From IMG/VR virus record IMGVR_UViG_3300045284_000397, positions 1 through 56,511 of that record: a stretch of 56,511 nt of DNA, one strand, 5' to 3'. Made by a program: the position numbers and the translations under genes. Shown here one piece after another: positions 1 through 7,562 of this stretch. How positions within the stretch are numbered: position 1 is the first letter of the stretch; the number at the start of each line of letters is the position of its first letter. The notes under the pieces are model-generated. The model made no database searches and was not told the DNA's origin. It was given only the letters and a program-made list of their open reading frames with translations. This DNA is from a virus.

Positions 1-51
1 GCTCTCTGCCGCGACCTGACCTTTCGCAAAAGCGTGGAGTCGGCGCTGTGA
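1..51 (+). CDS. CgeB-like glycosyltransferase, C-terminal piece (duplicate of gene at 55662-56435)
   Basis: The first 16 codons read in frame to a TGA at 49-51 and are the C-terminus of the gene at 55662-56435, present a second time only because the contig ends overlap. It should be merged with that gene and not counted as separate. The next gene starts inside its stop codon (GTGA overlap), so translation is coupled across the contig joint. Confidence 0.9.
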   Translation, partial: ALCRDLTFRKSVESAL

Positions 52-127
52 CGAAGGTGATCAGCTATACCGCCTTATTATATGGTTGCGATTATCTCGG
101 CTACGCCATTCGCAGCGTGATCGACGC
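1..127. repeat. Terminal overlap, left copy (circular closure)
   Basis: Bases 1-127 are identical to bases 56385-56511. The repeat cuts through coding sequence (the end of one glycosyltransferase and the start of the next), so it has no sign of being a packaging site. An overlap of exactly 127 bases equals a common maximum assembler k-mer, so it most likely reflects a circular or circularly permuted genome of 56,384 unique bases. Confidence 0.93.
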
Positions 128-800
128 TGTTGATGAACACTGGGTACTCTACACGCCCGTAGGATCGCATGGCTCACGCACGAGCGTCCCGTGCCCGGAC
201 ACACGCGACGAACTGTACGCGATTGCTTCGCAGGCGGCGGGCGCGAAGCTGCGCTGGGTCGAGCGTGACGACTGGTTTGGCGAGGGCGCTCAGCGCGACA
301 GCATTCACCAGTACGCGCCGGATGCAAGTCTGATTGTCACCGTAGACTACGATGAAATTATGCAGCCGGGACTTCTCGAATACGCGCTCCAGGTTGCAGT
401 CGATAGTGACGTGCGCCGCTGGCGTTTACCGTTCCGGCACTACTTCAGGAGTTTCTACAAGTGCATCCTTCACGATCCGGCGTTTCCGGTTCGCATCATC
501 AAGCCCAGCGCGGCGAACGTTGAATTGACAATGGACATGCACGGGATGGCGGTGAACCATCTAGGGTACGCAATTACGCCTGAAATGATGCGCTACAAGT
601 GGCAGCTTCACGGGCATAAGAACGAACTACGCCACGATGTGGACTACTTCACGGACATCTATGAGGCGAACCGTCAGTATGACACGCATCCCGTAGGTTC
701 GACTTATTGGAATCCTGAAACAGTAGACCCGTTCGCTGAGGGCTGGTTCCCCGAATGGATGAAATCACATCCGTTCGCAAAGATGCAAGTGATCGAATGA
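48..800 (+). CDS. Putative glycosyltransferase (GT-A like)
   Basis: A 250-aa protein starting at a GTG that overlaps the preceding stop (GTGA). The N-terminus (VISYTALLYGCDYLGYAIRS) resembles the nucleotide-sugar-binding start of GT2-like enzymes, and a D-Y-D triad at residues 100-102 is a good candidate for the metal-binding DxD motif. It is one of six glycosyltransferase genes in the late operon between the capsid gene and the head-tail connectors. It would transfer a sugar to an unknown acceptor, plausibly a virion protein or a glycan on it. The family is diverged, so the exact GT family is not certain. Confidence 0.65.
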   Translation: MTKVISYTALLYGCDYLGYAIRSVIDAVDEHWVLYTPVGSHGSRTSVPCPDTRDELYAIASQAAGAKLRWVERDDWFGEGAQRDSIHQYAPDASLIVTVDYDEIMQPGLLEYALQVAVDSDVRRWRLPFRHYFRSFYKCILHDPAFPVRIIKPSAANVELTMDMHGMAVNHLGYAITPEMMRYKWQLHGHKNELRHDVDYFTDIYEANRQYDTHPVGSTYWNPETVDPFAEGWFPEWMKSHPFAKMQVIE

Positions 801-805
801 TCAGG

Positions 806-811
806 TATAAT
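806..811 (+). promoter_or_regulatory. Candidate -10 box (TATAAT) for the HNH-like gene
   Basis: A perfect TATAAT in the context AGGTATAATA lies just after the stop codon of the preceding gene and 67 bases upstream of the HNH-like gene start. There is no clear -35 box. A similar GGTATAAT or GGTACAAT box precedes the other two HNH loci in this genome. Confidence 0.45.
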
Positions 812-878
812 ATGAGCAATGAAATCGCCGTTCGCGCTGTCTCACCAGCCAACGGCTCTAGCGCACAGGAGCGCCAGC

Positions 879-1322
879 ATGTCCCCTAGTATACCTCAAA
901 AGCGATGCCCCAAGTGTAAAGAATATAAGCCCGCTACGACCGAGTTCTTTCATGTTGACAAACGGTATCCATGTGGGTTTAGGAGTTGGTGTAAAGATTG
1001 CACGCACGCAGATAATAATGCGCGCGGGATAACGCCTAAGGGAAAAGAACAGAAAAAGAACTTTTTACGTAGCGAAGCTGGTAAACGGTCACGGGCGCGA
1101 ATTATGCGGAACTATGTAGAGAACAACCGTGACCAACGTTCGGCGCATTTTACTGTACAACAAGCAGTTCGTGCAGGAAGATTAGCGCCCGTTATATCAA
1201 GACTATGCGTCAAATGCGGAAAGCAAGCTGAGTGCTATCACCATTGGAGTTATGCGCCTGAGCATCGTCTCGACGTTATTCCGATGTGCCTTGTTTGTCA
1301 CGGTAAGGAGCATAATTCGTGA
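879..1322 (+). CDS. Zinc-ribbon HNH-type endonuclease (free-standing, homing-like)
   Basis: A 147-aa protein. The ATG at 879 is chosen over an upstream ATG at 819 because AGGAG ends 7 bases before it. The N-terminus has a CPKCKEYKP...CKDC zinc ribbon typical of phage HNH proteins, then a basic helical linker, and the C-terminus has CVKCGK...YHHW...CLVC, a degenerate HNH/zinc fold. Such genes are free-standing homing-type endonucleases that insert between structural genes. It interrupts the glycosylation cluster, carries its own candidate promoter, and its stop overlaps the next start (GTGA). Base composition is visibly more AT-rich than its neighbours, consistent with later arrival. Confidence 0.72.
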   Translation: MSPSIPQKRCPKCKEYKPATTEFFHVDKRYPCGFRSWCKDCTHADNNARGITPKGKEQKKNFLRSEAGKRSRARIMRNYVENNRDQRSAHFTVQQAVRAGRLAPVISRLCVKCGKQAECYHHWSYAPEHRLDVIPMCLVCHGKEHNS

Positions 1323-2200
1323 AAACATTTGAGGAGTTAAAAGCGCTTATTGAACAAAGAGGGACGCACCAAGTGTTCGGCTCGCCCGGCGAGGGGTTTG
1401 CAATCGAGCAGAACGCGGATGAACTGGCGCGCTTCCTGGTCGTGTGCCAGGAGCTTGGCGTGACCTCATGCCTCGAAATCGGAACAGGCTACCGGGCGGG
1501 GTTGGCGCGCTTCCTGCACGACGATATGAATTGGCAGGTCGTGAGCGTGGACATTCACGACTACGGACACGAGTTCGGCGGCATACGGTTTCTGACACTC
1601 GACAACCCCGACACGTGGGGGCAGTTTGACCTCATCATCATTGACGCTGACCACAGCTATGACGCGGTGAAAGCCGACGATGCGCGCTGGCGACCCCACG
1701 CCGAAAAACTCCTCATGTTCCACGACATCGCCGGGTTGCGCGAGTGCGAAGGCGTGCGCGATTACTGGAATGAGATTGCCTACGACGGGAGCGAACTCAA
1801 GCCCGGCTACCACGAGATTATCACCGACACGCCCGAACGCGGCGGGATTGGCTATATCGTGCTGGCGGAAGTCGCAGCAGAAGCGGGAAAATACAATCCC
1901 GGATATGGCGAAGCGCCAATCAAGCGGGCAATCGAGACACGTGACAAAGCCGCTTATGTCGCAGCGAAGACCTATGACGCGATTGAAGCCGATGCACGCG
2001 CCAAAGAGGATGCGGAGGTCGTAGCATACCAACCACTCGCCATTACGCCTTCAACGCAGGAAGTCATCGAGGCGACAGATGAGGACGGAAATGTCACCGC
2101 GAAAATTAATGACAATACGAAGGCAAAGCCTGCGCCTCGTAAACCGCGAACGGCAAACAAAGCAAAGACGACGACTAAACGGACGGCGAAGAAGAAATGA
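1319..2200 (+). CDS. Class I SAM-dependent methyltransferase with Lys-rich tail
   Basis: A 293-aa protein with a Rossmann methyltransferase core. EIGTG at residues 53-57 is the glycine-rich SAM-binding motif I, an acidic residue follows at the end of beta-2 (VSVDIHDYG), and LIIIDADHSYD at about 105-115 matches the CmcI/Methyltransf_24 type often found beside sugar-modifying enzymes. After about residue 175 there is a helical linker, then roughly 30 residues rich in Lys, Ala, Thr and Pro. The GTG start overlaps the HNH stop. It likely O-methylates sugars or a protein in the same cluster; the basic tail may tether it to an acidic surface or nucleic acid. The substrate is unknown. Confidence 0.75.
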   Translation: MKTFEELKALIEQRGTHQVFGSPGEGFAIEQNADELARFLVVCQELGVTSCLEIGTGYRAGLARFLHDDMNWQVVSVDIHDYGHEFGGIRFLTLDNPDTWGQFDLIIIDADHSYDAVKADDARWRPHAEKLLMFHDIAGLRECEGVRDYWNEIAYDGSELKPGYHEIITDTPERGGIGYIVLAEVAAEAGKYNPGYGEAPIKRAIETRDKAAYVAAKTYDAIEADARAKEDAEVVAYQPLAITPSTQEVIEATDEDGNVTAKINDNTKAKPAPRKPRTANKAKTTTKRTAKKK

Positions 2201-2406
2201 GCGAGCAGCCAACTCTTACGCAGCAGCAGATTGTCGAGGCATGCCAGAAGTTGGAAAGCGCGCGTATAGTGGCGTTGCAGAGACTGAACGACCTGTTCAA
2301 GGTTGAGCGGGAGGCGGTCTGGGAGCAGTATTACGCGGTGCTCGACTTCATGGGGTTGGACAAAGACGGCGCGTTGAAATCAACGAAGCCGAAGAGGACG
2401 CTGTGA
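2197..2406 (+). CDS. Small helical protein, unknown function
   Basis: A 69-aa protein starting at an ATG that overlaps the methyltransferase stop (ATGA). It appears mostly alpha-helical with a basic C-terminus (KSTKPKRTL). I do not recognise a family. Tight coupling to the methyltransferase and to the next membrane protein supports it as a real gene. Confidence 0.6.
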   Translation: MSEQPTLTQQQIVEACQKLESARIVALQRLNDLFKVEREAVWEQYYAVLDFMGLDKDGALKSTKPKRTL

Positions 2407-2555
2407 GCGAACGTAACGATACTTTCCTGCTCATCACTGCGATGCTTATTAGTTTCGTCTGTGCCGGACTGTGGTTAGCAGTTGGCAACGTGTTCTTTTT
2501 CCTGCCACTTGTGACCGGGATTATGTTTTATCGCGCGATTGTGAGTGAGCATTAA
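2403..2555 (+). CDS. Small membrane protein, 50 aa
   Basis: A GTG start overlaps the previous stop (GTGA), and the frame runs 50 codons to TAA at 2553-2555, three bases before the next start. It begins MSERNDTF, then has two closely spaced hydrophobic segments (LLITAMLISFVCAGLWLAV and FFFLPLVTGIMFY), so it is predicted to be a two-pass membrane hairpin. No family is recognised. A membrane protein inside a glycosyltransferase cluster could anchor or organise the enzymes, but that is speculation. Confidence 0.6.
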   Translation: MSERNDTFLLITAMLISFVCAGLWLAVGNVFFFLPLVTGIMFYRAIVSEH

Positions 2556-2557
2556 CC

Positions 2558-3211
2558 ATGCCCCAACCGCTCGTGTCCATTCTGCTACCCCATCTCCACG
2601 AGCCGGAAAACGACAAGGCGCTGCGCATCTGTCTCGACTGTATCATCGCCAACACGGGGCTGAACTTTGAGCTTATCATGGAGAGCGTTGCCGAGCGCCG
2701 CGACATCTACCGCGTGATTAATAGCATGGCGGCGCGAGCCAATGCCTACTGGCTCATTCCCATGAACAGCGACGTATTCGTGTCCCCCGGCTGGCTTGAG
2801 CCGATTTACGAAGCGCGCGACCTGAACGCGATTGTGTCCCCGTGCATGGTTGAGCCGGGCGCTATCGGCGTCAACGAGCGCAACATTCATAAGGACTTCG
2901 GGATGCGCCCGGAAACGTTTCGCCGGAGCGAATTCGAGGCGTGGGTCGCAGCGGGCGGCGACTGGTCGATCAACTGGCTCGAGGGGGAATGGGCATGGTT
3001 CTACCCAAGTCTGATCTCACAATCCAGTTTCCTAACGGTCATGGGGGGCTTTGACACGAAGAAAGGCTCTTTTCCAGACCCGATTGACATCGACTTCTGG
3101 AATCGCTGGGAAGTGAATGGAGGGAAGTTTAAGCGCGTGCGATCATGGGTATATCACTTGCAAAACTACTCAAACCCTGATGAGCAGAAGAAAGCCGTGC
3201 GCCACGCATGA
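2558..3211 (+). CDS. Family 2 glycosyltransferase
   Basis: A 217-aa GT-A fold protein. LVSILLPHL near the N-terminus is the typical first strand, NSMAARANAYWLIPMNSDV at about 55-73 holds the nucleotide-sugar and metal site (N-S-D in place of DxD), and SFLTVMGGFDTKKGSFPDP later is the acceptor-side GGFD motif found in rhamnosyl- and galactosyl-type GT2 enzymes. It overlaps the next gene by four bases (ATGA). Donor and acceptor cannot be read from the sequence. Confidence 0.78.
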   Translation: MPQPLVSILLPHLHEPENDKALRICLDCIIANTGLNFELIMESVAERRDIYRVINSMAARANAYWLIPMNSDVFVSPGWLEPIYEARDLNAIVSPCMVEPGAIGVNERNIHKDFGMRPETFRRSEFEAWVAAGGDWSINWLEGEWAWFYPSLISQSSFLTVMGGFDTKKGSFPDPIDIDFWNRWEVNGGKFKRVRSWVYHLQNYSNPDEQKKAVRHA

Positions 3212-4176
3212 GGATATTGTACTGTCCGATTTTCGTCAAAGGCACGTATTACGAGACGCAGCGGCGGACGAAGCATGGCTTACGCGACGCGCTCGCGCTG
3301 CAAGGAGAGTGCCGCGAACTGGATTATCTGAACGCGCTGAACGTGGGCGACGCACTCCGTGCCGAACTCGACAGCTTGCGCCCGGAACTGCTGTTCTTGC
3401 AGATGCAGGGCACAACGCCGATCACGCCGACGCTGCTGGCGGACTTGCGTGCCGAATACCCCGCGCTGACGGTCGTGAACTGGAACGGGGATTACTATCC
3501 CGAACACCTGATTTCGCCCGACATGCTCGACTTGCTGCGCCATGTCGATTTGCAACTGACGGTCAACGCTTCGGTGTTGTTCGCCTATGCCGAGGCGGGT
3601 ATCCACGCGAAATACTGTCCGTTCGGCTATGAAGCGCCGATCAGCCCGCTCCCAGAGACGAAGGCGCATGAGCTTGTCTTTCTCGGCAACAATTACAGCG
3701 AGAAGCGCAAGGCGCTCTACGACGTGCTGCGCTTCATCCGGCACGACGTGGGCATTTACGGTTCGGGGTGGGAGTGGTCGGATGGCGAGTGCAACTATGA
3801 CTTCGCCTACTCCCAAGCGCTCTATCAGCGCGCGCTGATCGCCATCAGCGACAACCAGTTCCCCGACGCGCTCGGCTATCTGAGCGACCGTCCGTTCCAG
3901 GTGCTTGCTGCTAATGGCGCGATCCTGTTTCAGCAGCGCGTGCTCGGACTGGAAGCGCTGACCGGGCTGAAGGCGGGTGTGCATTACGTCGAATTTGTCG
4001 AACTGGACGACCTGTACGGACTGGTCAAATATTGGGTCAAGCCCTCGCAGCGCCCGGAACGGGAACGCATGGCGGCGGCGGGGCGTAATCTGGTACAAGC
4101 GCGGCATTTATGGCGGCATCGGGTGGAGACGCTGGTGCAGAGTTGGCTGCCGGAAGTGGTGGGAGAGCGGGCGTGA
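3208..4176 (+). CDS. CgeB-like glycosyltransferase
   Basis: A 322-aa protein of the CgeB/GT-B-like family. It starts MRILYCPIFVKGTYYETQ, has VNWNGDYYPE and a central LVFLGNNYSEKRKALYDVL motif followed by VGIYGSGW, then the C-terminal nucleotide-sugar-binding half with AISDNQFPDALGYLSDRPFQ and LAANGAILFQQ. This order is the hallmark of the CgeB family, which adds sugars to spore coat or cell-surface proteins in bacteria. It is closely related to the second half of the fusion protein at 4582-6366, so the two are probably paralogues. Its start overlaps the upstream GT2 gene. Confidence 0.8.
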   Translation: MRILYCPIFVKGTYYETQRRTKHGLRDALALQGECRELDYLNALNVGDALRAELDSLRPELLFLQMQGTTPITPTLLADLRAEYPALTVVNWNGDYYPEHLISPDMLDLLRHVDLQLTVNASVLFAYAEAGIHAKYCPFGYEAPISPLPETKAHELVFLGNNYSEKRKALYDVLRFIRHDVGIYGSGWEWSDGECNYDFAYSQALYQRALIAISDNQFPDALGYLSDRPFQVLAANGAILFQQRVLGLEALTGLKAGVHYVEFVELDDLYGLVKYWVKPSQRPERERMAAAGRNLVQARHLWRHRVETLVQSWLPEVVGERA

Positions 4177-4592
4177 GTTTCAATGAAATCAACTATCGAA
4201 CACGTCAATCCATGATAGATGGTTTTTTGGCGAATTGGAGAGCACAACACTATTATGAAACCCAATCCCAATGGAGTGATGTTCTGCCGCACTCTACAAA
4301 GCATAGTGACAGGCAAGAGGTCTACGATGTGTTGAAATTACTGCCTATAATCAATGAAGTAGATATACAGCGTGTCTTTGATCGGATATTAAGCCGCCCT
4401 GGAACTCACTCAATAGGCAGGAAGCCAATTACCTTCCAGTGCGATCTTTGCCGAGAGGAAGTCGCTGGATTGTGCGAAATACAGCTTGACGGATTTGGTT
4501 TGTGCTTTTGCGCGCCATGTTTAGAGAAAATGGCAATATCAGTAAGAGTTCATGCATCTGGCGTTTCTGAGAGTATCCCAAATGTTCCTTAG
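4173..4592 (+). CDS. Putative zinc-binding protein, unknown function
   Basis: A 139-aa protein with a GTG start overlapping the previous stop. The C-terminal half contains CDLC...CEIQ...CFCAPC, a likely four-Cys zinc site. The N-terminal half looks helical with no recognised motif. The local sequence is AT-richer than the glycosyltransferases around it, suggesting separate acquisition. The gene ends 11 bases inside the next coding region. Confidence 0.6.
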   Translation: MSFNEINYRTRQSMIDGFLANWRAQHYYETQSQWSDVLPHSTKHSDRQEVYDVLKLLPIINEVDIQRVFDRILSRPGTHSIGRKPITFQCDLCREEVAGLCEIQLDGFGLCFCAPCLEKMAISVRVHASGVSESIPNVP

Positions 4593-6366
4593 CATCGTCA
4601 CGGGCAGCTTCCAGCGTCTCGATTACCTGCGTGCCATGTGCGAGAGCGTGCGCCGTCAACTCCCGCAGGGCATGGAATACGAATTCGTTGTTGTGGACGG
4701 CGGAAGCACGGACGGCACTCAGGCATGGTGCGCCGCGCAGCCCGACGTGACGCTGATTGAACAGGGCGCGCTCTACGGCGCGATCCGCGCTTTCAATGCG
4801 GGAGCGGCGGCGGCTCATGGCGAGTACGTGGCGCTGCTGAATGATGATGTGCTGGTGGTAGACGGCGCAATGATTAAAGCGCTCGTCTATCTCGATAGTC
4901 ACCCGGACTGCGGCGCGGTCGCCTTCATGGATGATCGTCCCGCGCCCGGTTACGAAGCGCCCGGCTATCATGTTCAGACCATCCGCGCTCTGAAAGCGGA
5001 CGGTAGTCCGCTTGATGTGGTCTACGCGCAGTGCGGCTTGTATTGCAAATGGCTCGGCGATCTCGTCGGTTGGTGGGACATCGGCGTGCCTGAGCAGCAC
5101 ACCTACGGCGGCGACGCGGCGTTGTCGGCGAAAATCTGGGAGCGCGGCTATCGTGTGGATGCAGTGGTCGGTGTGGCGGTCAATGACCGCGTGGCGCGAG
5201 ACGACTTGCGCGCGCGCAATCAGCAGACGGAGGAACGGATTGGCAGCGCCTTTTACCGAGCCTACCCCAACGGCGTTCGACTCAACAGTCAGCCCAAGCC
5301 CGCTAACCCTCAGCCGGAGCGTCTCCGAATTCTGTACGCGCCTCTCTTCAGCCCAGGCTACGGGCGTTATAAACGCGGGTTGTTTGATGCTCTCGCTCGC
5401 GTCGGTCTGGTCTATGAACTCGACTACGTGCGCCAGCGCGGAAAGTTCCTGCGCGCCGTCGCCGACTTTCAACCCCACCTGATCCTGACGCAGTTGCACG
5501 ACGCGCACAGCATTACGGCGCAGATGCTCGAAGCGGCGCGGCAGAGCGTGCCGGGCGCGGTGATCGTCAACTGGTGTGGCGATGTCTATGCCGACCAGTT
5601 GACCGCGCCGGATATGCTCGAACTGCTGAAACAGATCGATTTGCAACTGGTCGTCAACGCCGACGTGCTACCCGTGTACGCCGCGCACGGTATACATGCT
5701 GCTTACTGGCAGATTGGCTTTGAGCCTGTGCCGGATGAACTGCCGGACATGCCCGCGCATGAGATTGTCTTTCAGGGCAACGCTTACAGCCCGGCGCGCA
5801 AACTGCTGGCGGCGGCGCTCTACGAGATGAGTGGGGATGTAGGAATTTATGGACTGGGTTGGGATAGAAGCAGCGGCAATACCTTCTACGACTTTGCCCG
5901 AAGCGCCGCGTTGTATCGCAACTGCAAAATCGCAGTGGGTGACAACCAGTATTCCGATAAAGGTTTCGTGTCGAACCGTCTCTTCGAGGCGATCTCAAAT
6001 GGGACATTCCTACTTCACCAAACGATACCTGGTCTTGAGGAACTCACAGGGCTGATAGATGGCACGCATTACATCTCCTGGCTGGATTTAGCCGACTTAC
6101 GCGACAAAGCACGTTACTACCTCGCGCCGGAGCATGAGGACGAACGCCAGCAAATTGCAGCGGCAGGGGAGGCGTTTGTGCGGGCACATCACAGCTTCGA
6201 CGCGCGTGTCCGTGAATTGTTCCAGCAATTGCTACCGAGAGTGAATCAGAATGAACGCTCAACAACTCCTTCAGGCGATGCAATCGGGCGCGAAACTAAC
6301 GTCGCTCTGGAAGCTGAGAACCGAGATTATGCGCCCAAAAATGATCTATCGATTGGCATATCCTGA
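4582..6366 (+). CDS. Bifunctional GT2 + CgeB-like glycosyltransferase fusion
   Basis: A 594-aa protein starting at ATG 4582; an upstream ATG at 4552 adds ten residues but lies inside the previous gene. Residues 1 to about 230 form a GT2 domain (FLSIVTGSFQRLDYL, VVVDGGSTDGT at about 37-46, LLNDDV at 86-90 as the DxD region, and YGGDAALSAKIW). From about residue 248, LRILYAPLFSPGYGRYKRG begins a CgeB-like domain with VNWCGDVYAD, IVFQGNAYSPARKLL and AVGDNQYSDKGFVSNRLFEA. The fusion could add two sugars in sequence. The last 38 or so residues overlap the next gene in another frame and do not look like CgeB sequence, so the ancestral stop was probably near 6253 and a small indel has extended the frame. 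Confidence 0.8.
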   Translation: MFLSIVTGSFQRLDYLRAMCESVRRQLPQGMEYEFVVVDGGSTDGTQAWCAAQPDVTLIEQGALYGAIRAFNAGAAAAHGEYVALLNDDVLVVDGAMIKALVYLDSHPDCGAVAFMDDRPAPGYEAPGYHVQTIRALKADGSPLDVVYAQCGLYCKWLGDLVGWWDIGVPEQHTYGGDAALSAKIWERGYRVDAVVGVAVNDRVARDDLRARNQQTEERIGSAFYRAYPNGVRLNSQPKPANPQPERLRILYAPLFSPGYGRYKRGLFDALARVGLVYELDYVRQRGKFLRAVADFQPHLILTQLHDAHSITAQMLEAARQSVPGAVIVNWCGDVYADQLTAPDMLELLKQIDLQLVVNADVLPVYAAHGIHAAYWQIGFEPVPDELPDMPAHEIVFQGNAYSPARKLLAAALYEMSGDVGIYGLGWDRSSGNTFYDFARSAALYRNCKIAVGDNQYSDKGFVSNRLFEAISNGTFLLHQTIPGLEELTGLIDGTHYISWLDLADLRDKARYYLAPEHEDERQQIAAAGEAFVRAHHSFDARVRELFQQLLPRVNQNERSTTPSGDAIGRETNVALEAENRDYAPKNDLSIGIS

Positions 6367-6568
6367 CTTAAAGACTATATTGGTTCAGTACAGCGCGGTT
6401 GCGGCATGTCTGCATCGTGGAGAAATCCGGCGCATTGAACGCCTTTGGAGCACCGAGTATGAAGTCGTGGAGACGAGAGTGAGCGCCGATGGACGAGCCG
6501 ATGACCGCGCTGAGACAGTGGCGGGCGCTGAGAGCATGGAGGCGTGGGCAGATGGTATCCCGCGATGA
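6251..6568 (+). CDS. Small protein, unknown function, overlapping both neighbours
   Basis: A 105-aa frame starting at ATG 6251. The first 75 residues look like genuine protein (aliphatic, with a basic helix and a Trp/Tyr pair). The last 30, Ala/Asp/Arg rich, overlap the next gene in another frame and look unselected. It overlaps the preceding gene by 116 bases and the following one by 80, unusual for this genome where overlaps are 1-11 bases. Frame erosion at both ends is likely. No family recognised. Confidence 0.5.
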   Translation: MNAQQLLQAMQSGAKLTSLWKLRTEIMRPKMIYRLAYPDLKTILVQYSAVAACLHRGEIRRIERLWSTEYEVVETRVSADGRADDRAETVAGAESMEAWADGIPR

Positions 6569-6740
6569 AATGGAACGCGCCTACTTTGAGCAGTTTCAGG
6601 CGCTTGACGATGATCCTTACGCCTATCTTCAGTCCGTAGACCGTTTCCCGCTGCCCTGGGAGTGGTATCGCATCATTTCGCTTGAGGAGTGGGAAGTATT
6701 GTATACCCAATGGAAACGGTATCACCCTGACGCCCCTTGA
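6489..6740 (+). CDS. Small Trp/Tyr-rich protein, unknown function
   Basis: An 83-aa protein starting at ATG 6489. It is rich in Trp, Tyr and Glu, with WEWYRIISLEEWEVLYTQW near the C-terminus. I do not recognise it. It overlaps the DUF1360-like membrane protein that follows by 59 bases if that gene starts at TTG 6682. Confidence 0.55.
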   Translation: MDEPMTALRQWRALRAWRRGQMVSRDEMERAYFEQFQALDDDPYAYLQSVDRFPLPWEWYRIISLEEWEVLYTQWKRYHPDAP

Positions 6741-6999
6741 CCTGATCATCCTGTCGGCGGCATCCTGTTACTGGGCATTCGTGCTCGTCAAGAAGGATGG
6801 CGCATTCGGCGCGTTTCGACGACTGCGCGAGGTGACGACCTTCGGCGGGCTGCTACTATGTCCGCCATGTCTGGTCTTCTGGGTCGCTGTGGGCTTCTGG
6901 CTGCTGTGGCAGACGCCGCTCGCACCGATTGTGACAGTCAGCGCAGTCGCGGGCGCGGCAACGTTGGCGGGCTACTATACGGGGACGTGGCAGCAATGA
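6682..6999 (+). CDS. DUF1360-like membrane protein
   Basis: Up to 105 aa. LTPLDLIILSAASCYWAF, a GAFGAFRRLRE loop, then GGLLLCPPCLVFWVAVGFW and a third hydrophobic segment match the DUF1360 pattern of small three-helix membrane proteins with a CxxC before the second helix. Only a TTG at 6682 provides an in-frame start; family similarity begins about 15 residues later, so the true start is unsure. Its stop overlaps the next start (ATGA). Members are common in phages and bacteria, with no proven function. Confidence 0.65.
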   Translation: MRSGKYCIPNGNGITLTPLDLIILSAASCYWAFVLVKKDGAFGAFRRLREVTTFGGLLLCPPCLVFWVAVGFWLLWQTPLAPIVTVSAVAGAATLAGYYTGTWQQ

Positions 7000-7229
7000 C
7001 CCCTGAATTACGCTTGCGCATCCGTTACGCACGAACTCAGGGCTATCACATTTTCCAGCGCGACGGGACAGATCAGTTCATCGTCAAGCGGACTTGGGAT
7101 GATAGCGGGCAACATTGTAATGGCGCAGCATTATTGAGCATGTTACCCCGTTTGCCGATTAAACACTCTCCTTATTCGCCGGAGGAGTTTGCGCGGCGTG
7201 GGGTGATGGTAAGGGAGATGGATCACTAA
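6996..7229 (+). CDS. Small protein, unknown function
   Basis: A 77-aa protein starting at the ATG that overlaps the DUF1360-like stop. A mix of basic residues and an HIFQRDGTDQFIVKR stretch suggests a small alpha/beta fold. No family recognised. Coupled to the next gene by a TAATG junction. Confidence 0.55.
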   Translation: MTPELRLRIRYARTQGYHIFQRDGTDQFIVKRTWDDSGQHCNGAALLSMLPRLPIKHSPYSPEEFARRGVMVREMDH

Positions 7230-7471
7230 TGACTTATCCTGACAAAACAACAACGACTATTCCGCCTGCATTAGCCGAATTGGGTGTGGTTTCTGTTACC
7301 ATATTGAGAAACGGCTATGACGTGAAATACCGTTTTGATTTCGCGGACGGCGATCTTTTGATATTTCAAGAACAACCCTATCAGTGGGGTGATCGGGCAA
7401 AGTCTGAAGGCGATCTATTAGGGGATGCGCTGAATGCCATCCACGCATACCAAGTGCTTCCATTTGGTTAG
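7229..7471 (+). CDS. Small protein, unknown function, last gene before terminator
   Basis: An 80-aa protein whose ATG overlaps the previous stop (TAATG). It appears to be a small beta-rich protein with TTTTIPPALAELGVVSV near its start. Unrecognised. It is the last gene of the block that ends at the terminator at 7515-7542. Confidence 0.55.
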   Translation: MTYPDKTTTTIPPALAELGVVSVTILRNGYDVKYRFDFADGDLLIFQEQPYQWGDRAKSEGDLLGDALNAIHAYQVLPFG

Positions 7472-7474
7472 TTC

Positions 7475-7494
7475 GTGATAACCGTCATTATCAC
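7475..7494. promoter_or_regulatory. Perfect inverted repeat GTGATAA-N6-TTATCAC
   Basis: Arms 7475-7481 and 7488-7494 are perfectly complementary around CCGTCA. It lies four bases after a stop codon and 20 bases before a terminator, with no T-run of its own. It could be a protein-binding operator or an mRNA 3'-end hairpin. Confidence 0.45.
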
Positions 7495-7514
7495 AAGTAA
7501 TTTAACGGCTCAAC

Positions 7515-7542
7515 AAGGCTCACTACGGTGGGCTTTTTGTTT
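7515..7542 (+). terminator. Rho-independent terminator between glycosylation block and tail block
   Basis: Stem 7515-7523 / 7528-7536 (nine pairs, two of them G-T) with loop TACG, followed by TTTTTGTTT. It ends the block that begins upstream of the contig joint, or forms a partial stop within a long late transcript. The next gene starts 20 bases later with no obvious promoter between them. Confidence 0.8.
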
Positions 7543-7562
7543 GTCCATTTTCAGGAGCAACC

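Noticed and set aside
1-127. True direct terminal repeats for packaging
   Set aside because: The length equals a common assembler k-mer and the repeat lies within coding sequence, so an assembly overlap is the simpler reading.
3280-4107. Minus-strand open frame of 275 codons
   Set aside because: Antisense shadow of the CgeB-like gene.
4429-5646. Long open frame (405 codons) on the minus strand
   Set aside because: It lies fully antisense to the GT2-CgeB fusion, which has clear motifs, and its product is Arg/His/Val-rich as expected for an antisense shadow in GC-rich DNA.
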